DNA of 64,000 nt from Latrodectus hesperus. Its lineage: Eukaryota; Arthropoda; Arachnida; Araneae; Theridiidae. Each line of letters opens with the position of its first letter. The stretch's first letter is position 1. The stretch covers positions 125,032,643 through 125,096,642 of the forward strand of contig CM075851.1 of assembly GCA_037975125.1 (NCBI GenBank), in the 5' to 3' direction. Of the stretch, positions 12,877-24,600 are shown one piece after another. The notes beneath the pieces were generated by a model. It was given only the letters and a program-made list of their open reading frames with translations. It was not told the origin of the DNA and did not search any database. The position numbers and the translations under genes were made by a program.

Positions 12877-15028
12877 AAATTAATTTGGTTAGTTACTACT
12901 AAATATATCTTATTTAAGTTTGGAAAATCTAGAAAAATATTTTTTTATAATTGAATAAAGTTAATTCACTCTGTTGCTTGTAAGTATTATAATTTTTTAT
13001 TATAGAACCAGGTTTCAAGAAAAATTTGTTATGTTTTTGATATATAAATACTATTTTGACATGTCTATCATTGACAACATTGACCAATACTGATGAATTT
13101 CAATTCACCCCTAAAATTACTAATTTAATTGACTAAATATTAAAGGGTATAAAAGATTACATTATAAAATAGCTTTCCATTTACTAATGTTTGTTTGCCT
13201 TTAATTACACTTTTTCTGTTGATTTTAATTATCCTTTCCTTTTCAATTTTGTAATTAGTTATTTCTAAAATTCATCCAAGAAAATCCCGTTTTATGTGAA
13301 ATGTATTATATTTAATTTAATATCAATTTGAAGGATTGTCATTGAATTATTTCATTGTGGCAGCATTAGTTTATATGTATATGAAAATTTTCAATTTTTT
13401 TTTTATACTTGCATTTATACTGAATTTGTATATACAAATATTTTTGTTGTTTTTCTACTAGAGATGTTACATATATTGTTCAAGGAGTGAAGTTAATATG
13501 TTCATTTCTTGCCTTTCGCAATAATAGTGCAGTATTTTAATCCTGTTTTTTTATGTTTTGCATTTACTAATCTAATTATTTTTTATTGTCACTCATTTTT
13601 CTCATTTGTTGTATTATTCATCACTAGTTTTCATTCTCACAATTAAAATTTTTTGAATTAAATCATTTTTGAAGCTCTTTGTTGAAAGAAGATGTTAGAA
13701 TTTGTGTGTGTGTAACTGTTTTTTTATAAAAATGTTCATGGGCTCATTGATATTATAATCAAAACTTCATAGTTATTTATTAGCACATTATACATTTGAA
13801 ACTAGATAAAAATCAAATGAATTTTGTTGGATGTATCATTGAAAAATGTCTTTAATAAAAAGATGAAATAACTTTTTGAATTCAGTGTGATTGACATTTA
13901 AGTTTTTATTGAAGATTCGTAAGGGAATTTTGAGAGAAAATAAAATTCAACTACAAATTATTAAAACATAATTTTTCCTTCTTGTAAATGATGTTTACTG
14001 ATTCAAGTTTATTTTATAATTAAAAATGTATTGCTTTTAAATTTGTAAATAATAAAACTTAAATTAATCTTTAAAACTGAAACATGATCTAAAAAAACTA
14101 TTTGTAAAAAATTAAGGAATTGTATGCATATCTGTGCCAGAGAGTACCGAGACAACACAGGGCCTCATACACCACTGGGCATGATGGAGCTACAAAGCAA
14201 GGCATTGGAAGCACACTCATTATTTTTATTTATTCATTTATTTTAACTATTAAAATGGAATTCATATTTTTGAATTAAATGATTATCTTTCTATATTTAA
14301 TTAAAAATATGTATATAATTACACTAAATTAATGATTAACAGTCTTCGACATTAATCTATAGTAATAAATTCCTTTATAATTAAAATAGTTTCCGCTTTT
14401 TAAAATTTCTTTTAAAAATTTGTGGAGTTAGATTTGGAATTGAATTGAGGAATATAAGCAAATAATAGTGTGTATTGTAAATAACAAGTAATCACATAAA
14501 CGGTAAAACTCAGAATTCTGTAAATTTAAATATTGCGTATGTGAAGGGTTATGATTACATATTAAAAAAATCAAATTCATCTGGATCTAGATTATTGGAA
14601 ACTTAGCTAACGGGACTAAATTTGGTTGACAAATACCACATCATTTACAAGAATTTGCTTCTATTGAAGAAAATGTACAATAAGATGAGAGAGAGAAAAT
14701 GGGAGCTCACACACATGAACAATGATATTTAAGTAGGGAGTTCAGTAAATGTCATTTCTGAAAATATAATTTCTGTGAATAGTATGTTCTATTCTAGTGC
14801 ATAAAAAATTTCTTCTAGTTTGCTGCACATCATTATTTGATTTTTGAAAACTGTCAGTATGTTTGATTTTGTATGTCAAACTTTCAAAGCAGGCAATTTG
14901 CATTTTGATTTCTCATAAATTGAGCATATAAACAGTGTTTACCCTGAAACTTTTATTAAATTTCTGCAAATTATAATTTTCAAAAAAATTCAACGTTTTC
15001 TTGTTTGACTATATTTGTACTCTTAAAG
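12877..15028. other. Intergenic AT-rich DNA with one unclassified GC-richer patch
   Basis: No gene was recognised. A compact G+C-richer stretch at about 14130-14215 differs from its AT-rich surroundings and is probably a repeat fragment. I found no target duplication, inverted ends or protein similarity to classify it. Confidence 0.4.
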
Positions 15029-15993
15029 CAGTGTTTTCCAGCCTTTTTTTTTATTATCACCGCGGACTTTTATTGTCACCGTGGACCAGTTAACATATGA
15101 TAATTTTATTACGATCCACTGAGCGGATGACTTTGATTATTTATATTTTAGATTATTTTGATTTATTAATTTTAATTTAATTGTATTTAAATATGCCTTC
15201 AAAATAAAATAGTTACACAAAAATATATATATATATTAAGTGATTTAACATTTTAAATTAATAGAACGCTAAATTAATGAGAACCCTGAGCTTTTTTCTT
15301 TGCAGTGAGACGGTACCACCTGGTGTAATTGGAGATAATGGCAAACGAAGTGGGCTGCTTATGTCGAATTTCTTTTTTTTGGTTGCTATTACTGTAGAAA
15401 ACCCTGTTTTATACCGATAGGTTGTCGAAAATGGCAATAGAGGTTTAAGTGCTGCGGTGGCAATCTCAGGTTATTCTGCCATGAATTTAATCCAGAACAC
15501 AGACAGAGTTGTCTTGATAGTTTTAAGGCTGTTTCAATCATTCTAAATTTCTTTGTTTCTATGTAGCTTGTGTTGTCTGCAATAAATGTCATTTATTGTA
15601 AAAATTGCCTCCTGAAAAAAGTTAAACATCAGCTAACTTACATTACCATTACTACACTCGTGTTGTGTAGACATCACAATAGAGAAGACAAGGAAGTTCA
15701 TTAGTTCCCATGTAAATATCTCACCGCGTTTTCGTGTTTTATTTATGATGTTTATAGTTATGGTGATTGATTTTTTTATTATTAAAACTAATTTAAAAAA
15801 TAGTTGTCATGGTTTTCTTTTTATACTTTTTAAAGCATTAAAAAAATTAAGTCAGTACCTTCGGGATCCCTTTTTTAAATAAATAAAATTTTAATGAAAC
15901 ACATGTTTTTAATTTGGGGTATAAACCTAGGAATTTAAATTCGATTTCACTGAAACGGTACCATTTGATCCACAGACTGGGGGTGAACCACTG
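15029..15993. mobile_element. Probable non-autonomous hAT-type element
   Basis: The ends form imperfect inverted repeats: CAGTGTTTTCCAGCC at 15029, and the reverse complement of the right end reads CAGTGGTTCACCCCC (ending 15993). This resembles the CAGTGGTTCTCAACC-type ends of hAT (Charlie-like) elements. GCGGACTTTTATTGTCACC and GTGGACCAGTTAAC near the left end are the 'rule-book' subterminal sequences of such elements. A motif AAACGGTACCAYYTGATCC near the right end (15952) recurs as GAGACGGTACCACCTGG at 15307. The 8-bp flanks (TCTTAAAG and CTCAATAG) do not match well, so the target duplication is decayed or my end is a few bases off. No transposase frame seen. Confidence 0.55.
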
Positions 15994-16391
15994 CTCAATA
16001 GAAATAACAATAAATATTTTGAATGGCTTTTTTGTCCAGAAAAACAGAACAGACATTTCCATTGAAAAAAAAAAAAGTTTTCTTATTGTAGGCAGTTTAC
16101 AGGAGTGACAAAACTTTTCAAGTGGTGTTGCAGGAACTGGTAATGACAAAAATGTGGGAATTTCATTTTATCCAGTGTTTGTTTCAGTTTTATTTTATCG
16201 ATTCATTTAACTGACGGTTGAAAATGATATGTATAGCATGTGCCAATTAAATATTAATTTTGTTAAATATATATTGTATATTGGTGAAATCATTATTTTT
16301 TATGTATTGAGAATCATAAAAACTCCTTATTCAAGTTGTCCCAGACAGTACTTTCAGAGCATTATTAATTTTAATTAAACATTAAATGAGT

Positions 16392-16653
16392 GCTGCTCAC
16401 CCTGTCTAGGGGTCAGCATGCCTGACTGGATAGGAAGGTCCTGGGTTTGAAACCTGGTTCAGACATGGATATACTTTCTCCTGTCTTTGTCCTTTCCTTG
16501 TATGAATGGTTGCCTACCTTATAAACGGGTACATATGGCCATGTGTTTACTAAGGAAGTCGGAATTCACACCAAATTACGGCTCAGTTGGAAAAGCGGTG
16601 CAGCCCATCCCATATTGTGCCAGACAAGCTGACACAAGACAAAAACAACAAAT
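16392..16653 (+). mobile_element. tRNA-derived SINE, copy 2 (11-bp target duplication)
   Basis: Same family and orientation as the copy at 3758-4033. Shared landmarks are CACCCTGTCTA, the degenerate B-box GGGTTTGAAACC, CCTTGTATGAATGG, GGAAGTCGGAA, CTCAGTTGGAAAAG and a CAA-rich tail. Flanked by perfect direct repeats ATTAAATGAGT at 16381-16391 and 16654-16664. The B-box is mutated from the tRNA consensus, so this copy is probably not transcribed. Confidence 0.85.
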
Positions 16654-16664
16654 ATTAAATGAGT

Positions 16665-19328
16665 AATATTGATTTTTGAATGTGTTTAACTGAAAAAATG
16701 CAGTTTTTAAAAAATATATCTGTATTTGCAATTTCATGAAAATCAATCATAATTTTTATTGCTAATTAAAAGTTTTAATCTTCTAATTTATTTTAAATAT
16801 TTGATGAATTAAAATGAGGGAATGTAATCAAAAATATTACATGATTACAAAAGTAGATGAAGCAATTTTTTGCTTATATTTACTTTGATTAGAAGAGTTA
16901 AAATGGTCAAAAATTTGCTTATAAGAAATACATGGTTCCAAATGAAAAAAAACATAATAGAATATTAAAGTAACAATTCTCTATGAACAGAAAGTAACTT
17001 GTACATATTATTCATTACATTTATATATTTGTGACAAAGTATTATTTTACAGCTGCCACACAAATGAAGGATTCTTAGTAATTTTCATTTCATAATGACA
17101 AAAATTTCATGAGAAAAACTGAATAAACTAATTTTTAGATTTTGAATCTGAACATTTTAAAAGATAACAAGAAATCTAAATCAACACTTAAATTAGTTGC
17201 AGTAAGTCTGTTTTTTTTTAACCCTAATTTTCATTACTCCCATATTATAATTGTGAAACATCTGTTATTACAATTATTATTTATGTATCCTCATTTTTGG
17301 TCTACACTACAAGAACAGAGTTTAAAATTAATTTAGAAAGATCCAAAATCAGGTAGATTATTGTGATGTATTTAACATATTAGCAGATCTTGCTGACATG
17401 ATAGATGGTTTCACACAGAATTTATAAGCATGTGAAGGGTTTAATGCAATTCTATTATGTATTAAAAAGTCAGAACTAGATTATTGTGGAATGAGAATTC
17501 AACACAGAGAAGGAATTATATTCAAGAAAATATTGATGATTAGCTTTAAATCTGATTTTCTTTATTAAGTTAAATTTCTTCATTAAATAAATTTTTACAG
17601 CTCTAGTTAAAAAAAATTGTTTGGCATTTTATAAAATTAAACATTTTAAAGAGATCACACATTAAATTTGCAATATGCCTCATTTAATGATCAATTGTTA
17701 ATTAATTATGTCAATCATTTTTAAAGTAATTAAAAGAACATTTGATATACTTTAAACATGATTCATATTTTTAAAAAATAATTTATAAAAGCCCTAATTT
17801 TTATGTGAAATGATTATTATAGGATATTTAAAAATTGTTTTTATATTTTTGTCAAATATTTACATACATTATTCTACATAAAACATATACAATACAGAAT
17901 CAAATTCCTAAGACACATTTATAGCTATGTAAACAATAATAAATATATATAAATAGCAATATACAATAGACAAGAACTAATCTTTTATTCTCCATTTATC
18001 ACATTCATAAATATATTAATCTCCCTTTTTTCTTTTAAATATAAACTGAATTTAAAATTTTTCCTCAATACCTTTATTATATACTTGCAAAAAATTTGTC
18101 ATATTTTAAATCAAATGATTGTAAGTCCAAAATCTACCTATTTAAAAGACAATGAAAGCCTGTATTTTTAATTCTATGAATTATTTTTTTAAATATGCAG
18201 TTTATGGTCCCATGACAAATATCAGGAAATTACTACATGAAACTGAGATGATTTTTAAATGTAAATTTTACAAATCTAACTAATAGGCACTTTAATAAAA
18301 AAAGTATTCATAAAATAATTTTTTTTTTCATATTTCTTATATATTATTACAAGAAATTAAAAATCTAAGCTCTGTTTATATTTATATATAGAAAAAAAAA
18401 CATTCTGAAGATGATGAGATAATTCATTAACAGTTTAGCAGATTCCTAGACACAAGGTAAATGTTTGAATAGGTAAGAGATCATAATATTTATTTCTTTT
18501 CTATACAAGAAAACTGTAGGGTAGCGTTATAATTGTCCTACAGTTAAAAGTAATGATTAAGAAAATCACATGGCAATGAAGTATTAAACTTTTTTTCTTA
18601 GTTGAATACATAAAACTTAAAATAAATTACTATAAGCAGTCATAATTTAATATTAAGCAATAATTTTTAAGTGAAAATTTTAAGAGATATTTCATTCTTT
18701 ATTAATTTTGTAAGATTCATAAAATTAGTTTCCCCTTCTTTTAAATTACTAAAAAAAGATTAATAATATATTTCGCAAAAAATCATTATTTTTTATAATC
18801 ACAATATATTTCAATGTTTGCATAACATATATTTTGACACCTATTACATAATACTAATTTAAGCATTTAATATTATTTAATTTTTTTTAACTGTATAGCT
18901 GTCATATTTTTAATTTAATAAAGCAAAACACTATTTAAGAAAAAAATTGTATTGTTCTTTTTAAAATGAAATCCATTGAAATATTTTTTCCCCATTTCTA
19001 TTCGAAATTTAAAGTTATAGTTAAAATAAAAAGAGCTGCTCTTTTGATTTTTGGAAACAATTCTTTTATGTTTTAGCAAAATTTTAATTAATCAAATAAA
19101 CTTGTTTTAAATTTTCTAAATGATTTAGCTTGCTTATTTTATTAATATTCATTTTGTCTCTAAATAAATTAAACAATCATCTTACCACAAATATGGAGCA
19201 ATTTTAACACGAAAGATGAAGCATGAATCTATAAAGTGGTTTTCATTTGAAAACACCATCATTTCAGAATCAGATTTTACTTGAAGAAAATATATTTTTC
19301 TTCAAGTATATCATTCAAAAAACTTAGA
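16665..19328. other. Intergenic AT-rich DNA, no gene seen
   Basis: Very AT-rich sequence without recognisable exons, repeats with clear ends, or RNA genes. Short open frames (for example near 17142-17336) lack codon or protein signatures and are treated as chance. Confidence 0.45.
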
Positions 19329-19330
19329 TA

Positions 19331-20501
19331 GTGCAGGTATAGGACAAAATAAACGGAAAAACCATTTAAAAATGAACCATTCTACGACAATCCAATAACG
19401 CTGCCTCGAGTGGCAACCTAGTGGCGGCAAAACGTCAGATAACAATCAACCATTTGGCGGAGTGAGAATTACAACAGAAAATTCTTTTCTTAGTAAAACT
19501 TGATTATGTCCGGCTTTTCCAACGTAAAAAGAGGCATGATAATTGAAGCTCGTTTTGCTGGGAACACGATAATTGGTCCAGAACAGCTAATCTTGTGGGT
19601 GTTTAAAGGATCATTATTTCAAGGGTTATGATAGCTTACACAAACTTGGATAATGTGTCTTCTACAAGCACAACTGTGGAGGAAACTAAAAGTTTAAGGA
19701 TTTTGATGGAAAGTGTTGAAGGGTATAGTTGCCCGAAATAGCAAGAATACACTGCCGCAGATAACGTCTGCGAGAATATATATTCAACTTAAAAATCCAT
19801 AATCCATCCAATGAGATTTCCATGCTTCGAACATTTATAGCACAGTCACTATTCCAAAACCGTTAATTTCGGTGTCGAATGCTATGAAAAGATTGTAGCG
19901 ATGCCGAGACAACTTAAACTGGACACAACTGAAATAGGAACAAGTCATCTGGACCTGATCACCAAGCATGTGTTCATCTATCGAAAATCGGCAGAAATAT
20001 TTGATGTTAATAGTTTAGTTCCAATCATGAAATATGGATTGAGTTCTACAATGGTGAGGTGAGAAATCACAAGCGACCATTATTGAACCATTCTCACTGA
20101 CAATTTTCACCCTATACTTCAGATTGTCTTTCCAGGAAAATGTCCAAGATGACAAAGCCCCTGTTTTCACATTGTGGTGTGTTCAAGCATTGTTTCATAA
20201 GCATGGTGATAAAATGAAACATTTAACCAGAAGTCTTCAGTCTCTTGATCTCAATATGATTGAGCTTTTGTGGTATTTTTAAGGAACAAAGTCCGAGTTC
20301 AGTTCCCTCCTCTAAGCACACTGTCTGTACTTGAGACGACCTTGCACGAGGAATGGGTGCGAATTCTGAAGATAGGCTTTTATTTGTCAATCCCACGTCG
20401 AATGCAAGCTGTCATTCAAGCCAAAGATGGCTCAACTTCTTTACTAATTAAATTCATTATTATTTTTTCACAGGTGTTCCCATTATTTTGTCCTATACCT
20501 C
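19331..20501 (+). mobile_element. Tc1-type DNA transposon (degenerate)
   Basis: Inverted ends share AGGTATAGGACAAAATAA (left from 19335; reverse complement of the right end ending about 20500). TA dinucleotides flank the element at 19329-19330 and 20502-20503. At 1.17 kb with a plus-strand transposase relic, it fits a Tc1-type element. It lies between the SINE and the 3' end of SMYD3. Confidence 0.85.
19507..20445 (+). pseudogene. Tc1-type transposase pseudogene
   Basis: The plus strand begins near 19507 (MSGFSNVKRGMIIEARFAG) and carries helix-turn-helix-like sequence in shifting frames. The end of the transposase at about 20275-20440 has the ending common in Tc1 proteins, around SIPRRMQAVIQAKDGSTS. 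Several stop codons and frameshifts interrupt it, for example just after 19605 and around 20060-20270, and the DDE core is badly eroded. The longest open part, 20270-20578, runs past the transposase end into the terminal repeat. It is non-functional. Confidence 0.8.
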
Positions 20502-20503
20502 TA

Positions 20504-21680
20504 TATTTGTATATTCAAAATACTTATCGAGAAATTTTTTGTTTTACAGATTTTTACATTATATATTTTGTTAATTAGGAAATTTTTTTTTATTTAATTT
20601 TTCATATTTTTAAAGAGAAGACAGACCTATTTTTATGGAAGACTTATGAATGTGCTTAAAGAACTGTTATGTAATGATTTGATGATTATAGAATATAAAA
20701 TTCAGTTAACTTCTTGTACAACCAAATTCTTTTGGCAAGATGATTTACATAAATTTTAATGCTACACAAAGGACATAAGTTCTATCAACAATCAAGCAAA
20801 ATTTTCTACTCTGTTTAGTTCAAATTTGTGAGCTTATATACAGTTCAAGCAATAGAAGCAGCATTGCAGTAAGCTTGTGCCTCGTCACAAATCTGCAATC
20901 TTCTTCTTGATAACAGAATTTTCATAATTCCACAAATAATACTGAACTTATTGTAAATTACTATCACCTGCATCAAATTTAAGCAATTTCTCTGCTTCTA
21001 AGTCATTTATATTGCTACAATTATACTGAAATTATGCAAGCTTTCATTATTAAAATGTTAATTCACTAAAGAGATGTGTGATGACTACAAGTAAAGTTCT
21101 TTTTTGTTCCCTTGTCCAAACACACACCAGGATCTATTGTCTGAAAGTGTTTATGAATGATTCTATTACTTCTAAGACAACAAGGCTTTTTTTAATCCAG
21201 GTTCATTAAGTGTGTTGCTCAGTATCATTCGAATTAAAAACAAATACTCTTAAACATCAAACGGCATTAATGCATGAAAAAATTTAATCTTAAGCAATTT
21301 TTTGAAGAATAAACTGAATATGATAGTGAACAAAAGTAGAACGCTGCAATGGTATTTCAAATAATAACAAAACGCTCACTTATGTAAAAATCAAATGATG
21401 ACAGACCATGTCCTTTTCCATCAGATATTTATATCTAAATTCTCGAATGACCAAGTACACTACTTAAATTCTGCACCCTTGAACTCACATGAATATTTAT
21501 TAGTAAAAATATTAATAAGGTTCTTAAATGCAAATTTTTAAGACTCATTCCTTTTTTTTGTGATAAATTACTCAGAATATATTTCTGAGAAATTTGAAGC
21601 TAACCAATGTTGATTTTTCCAAATAAGCTCACTATTCGTTGAATCTTAGGATGGAGAGAATTCGTTGCAATATTAATTTT
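20504..21680 (-). other. Probable SMYD3 3' untranslated region and flank
   Basis: Sequence downstream of the SMYD3 stop on the minus strand. It is less AT-rich than the neighbouring intergenic DNA, as expected for a 3' UTR. A minus-strand AATAAA (plus TTTATT at 21496-21501) could serve as a polyadenylation signal about 180 nt past the stop. No protein-coding content was recognised. The extent of the UTR is a guess. Confidence 0.35.
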
Positions 21681-24600
21681 TTAAAAACTCAATGATGCAA
21701 ATTTGGCTTCTTGCAGTAAGCTTGATAGTTCTTTAGTTAAAGGATGCTTCTCACCATGGGTTATTTTTAATATATTTTCAGCCTATAAAAGAAAACAAAG
21801 GGAGAGAGAAATAAAATCACAAAAATTTTTTTATTATTCTACTAATACAAATGCTTCAATTTTATCACATTATTTAAAATAGGTTAGTTAAAAATAAAGC
21901 ATCAACATAAAATTTGACACAAAAAATTGTGTACTATAAATTTTTATATTATTCAAATCAACAAAAATATTTATTCATAAATAATATTTCAATATAAATT
22001 ATTTATTAATCGCAAAATTATAAAGAAATAATTAAAAAGATATGACATAAAAACATTGAAATAAAAAAATAAATATGTTAAGTGATTGAAATAATTATCA
22101 TAGATTTCAACAGTATATTAATTTTGATAATCTGGATGCCATTGATATAGATAGTTAGGATTGCTGAATAAATGTTTTTAAATTTCAATCAAACGAATTA
22201 CTTGTTTATAAAAATATATCTTATTTAAAATTTGGAAGAATAATTTTTCTGATAATGATATTGAAGTTTTTTAATAATTTTATTCTTTTAAAAGCTGTTT
22301 TATTAACATTTTAAATTGTTTTTATTTAATCTAGAAGTTCAGAAAGACAAGACACTATTGTAATTATAAATTAGAAAATAGTACATAAAATTTAAAAATT
22401 TCATTTCAAAGAAAATTTAATTTACCTATATACTTACCTCAATTAGCTTGGGTACAGCAACTCTAGACAGTTCTTGATAATGTAGAATTTTACCAATTTT
22501 AAACAAGTGAATGCCTAATTGAGGATGATTATTCCCAAAATACAATCTGAAATAAATTAAACTAATAAGAAACTAACCAGTAGAAATATTTAAGATCATA
22601 TATTAAAGTAAATTTAATACTAAATAAGTTTCATAATAGTTTACTTCAAAGTGAAAATATTCTCTCTTTGATTAGAGAAAAAGTAATGGCTGAATGATTC
22701 ATTTTTTCCAGACTAAATAAGGGATAGGTATATAGAGAATGATAGAGGTTTTAAGAGATTTAACTAAACGAACTTGTGAGAATATCTTGAACAATCTGTC
22801 AAAATATAAATTATAATTAAAAGTTTTAAACTTTCTATTTAATCCATTAAGTGAACAAATGGAAATAATAACTATTTTGTGAAAAGGCTAAATATTTTCT
22901 ACATACATGTAATTTGGAAGTTTTCTCTTTGATTAAGTTTAAAATTTACAGAAGCATCACATATTCTACAACAGCAATTTTTAAAGGCAATTATGCAGGG
23001 ATATATAATGGCTCACGATATTGAACAAATAATTAATTGGTGAGAAAAAAGCAGTCTCATTAATATTGCCAGTACAATAGATTGCAGCTTTCATGGAACT
23101 TTTAAAATGAAATTTTTACAAGAGCACTTTTTGTCTATAACTGCTGGAAATTACCACCTTAGTATATGGCAAATTTTTATTTAACTGATACGTTTAAGAT
23201 ATATTTTACTCAAAATGCAATAATGCATTAGAGTACTGTTATCTAATATTTAAACTGCTTTTAAAAATTTATTTCTTAAGAGCTTGATGTAATGAAGTAT
23301 GTCAGCAAAAATCCATACTTTTCTTAAACCCTCTGAAAAATTTAAAAAATCACTAGACAACTTTTTTAAGCTTTTTCTAAGACAACCACCAAAATCCATG
23401 ACAATTGCCCGACTTTAAACATAAGTAAGTTCAACATCTTTTAAACAAAAGTTTTTGTTCACATTATGATCAAAACAAAAAGCAATCGGCTGCTTCATAA
23501 GGTAAAATTAATTCTCGAAATAAATCTATAAGAACTTTATAAAATGGATCAGATATTTCCTGCTGAATTCCCAAATTAAACTTCCAAAGAATGACACAGT
23601 TTTGAATTTATGTGAATTTCTCAAAGCTTAGAGTACATAAATTTCCTCAGTTACAAAATGTTTGAAAAATCCAGGCATACATTTAAACTTGAAATTCTCT
23701 CTTTTTAGTCTGCTTGGTATTTTTATTTCCATTATATCTCACCAAAAATTATAAGATTTTTAAAGATAGTGACCTTAAATACCTGTCAACCTTGGAGGAA
23801 AAAAAATCAGGAGACACTACTAGAGACATTTTTGCTTGAAACAGAATGCTTAAAACTGTAGTACTGCACAAAAAGACACAATTTTGCTCTATAGATTATA
23901 CATTCTGAGAATGATGTATGTTAAAAATATTTTGTACTTATCTAAATTTTTTTAATAAAATATTCATCAACCTTATAAAGAAACTATGAAATATAAAATA
24001 ATATACTACATGTAAAAAAATAAACATCAATGTTTATGTCCCAATATATATTTTATAGAGCAACCTTTAGTATACTAATGCAATTTATAAGTATTAAACT
24101 TATAAAATTACAAAGAAACATAAAAACATAAACAAAAATTAATTTGATTTAGTGACAAATACTTTGTTTGATGGTAATATTTTTCAAATTAAATTACAAA
24201 TAGCTAGTATTATTCCTTTTTATCGAACTGCTTATGTAAACAGGCACCTGATCTGTAATGTTAATTATATGATTGCCCACTCGTAGGAGTCTTGGCGATC
24301 AAGTGGTTACAGCACAGTGGACTCGAAACTCAGAGGAAAATATTTGAAAAAAGAATATCTATCTATCTATGTATATATATATAGATAGACATATAATCAA
24401 TGTATTAATGCACCTTCTGCTGACTATTTAAGCTCCTAAAACAATTCGATACACTTTTCCGGCAATATTTCGGCTGTTTTTAAGTTTTTCACTGAAATTA
24501 CCAAAAATCAGTAGAATTGGCAGATATGGATCAATCATAAAATATTTTGAAATAATATCATATGAACATATAATTCCTTTTAGTTTATTTTCATCTTTAC

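Noticed and set aside
15847..16149. 100-codon minus and overlapping 64-codon plus frames
   Set aside because: They run across the end of a hAT-like element and its flank, with no recognisable domain and no splice context.
23773..23825. TACCTGTCAACC-like transposon terminus
   Set aside because: It resembles the end of a MITE, but no matching inverted end or target duplication was found nearby.
24287..24336. Possible tRNA-Ser(CGA) gene
   Set aside because: Only D-arm and anticodon-arm-like parts are present. There is no T-arm, B-box or pairing acceptor stem, so it is a SINE head fragment.
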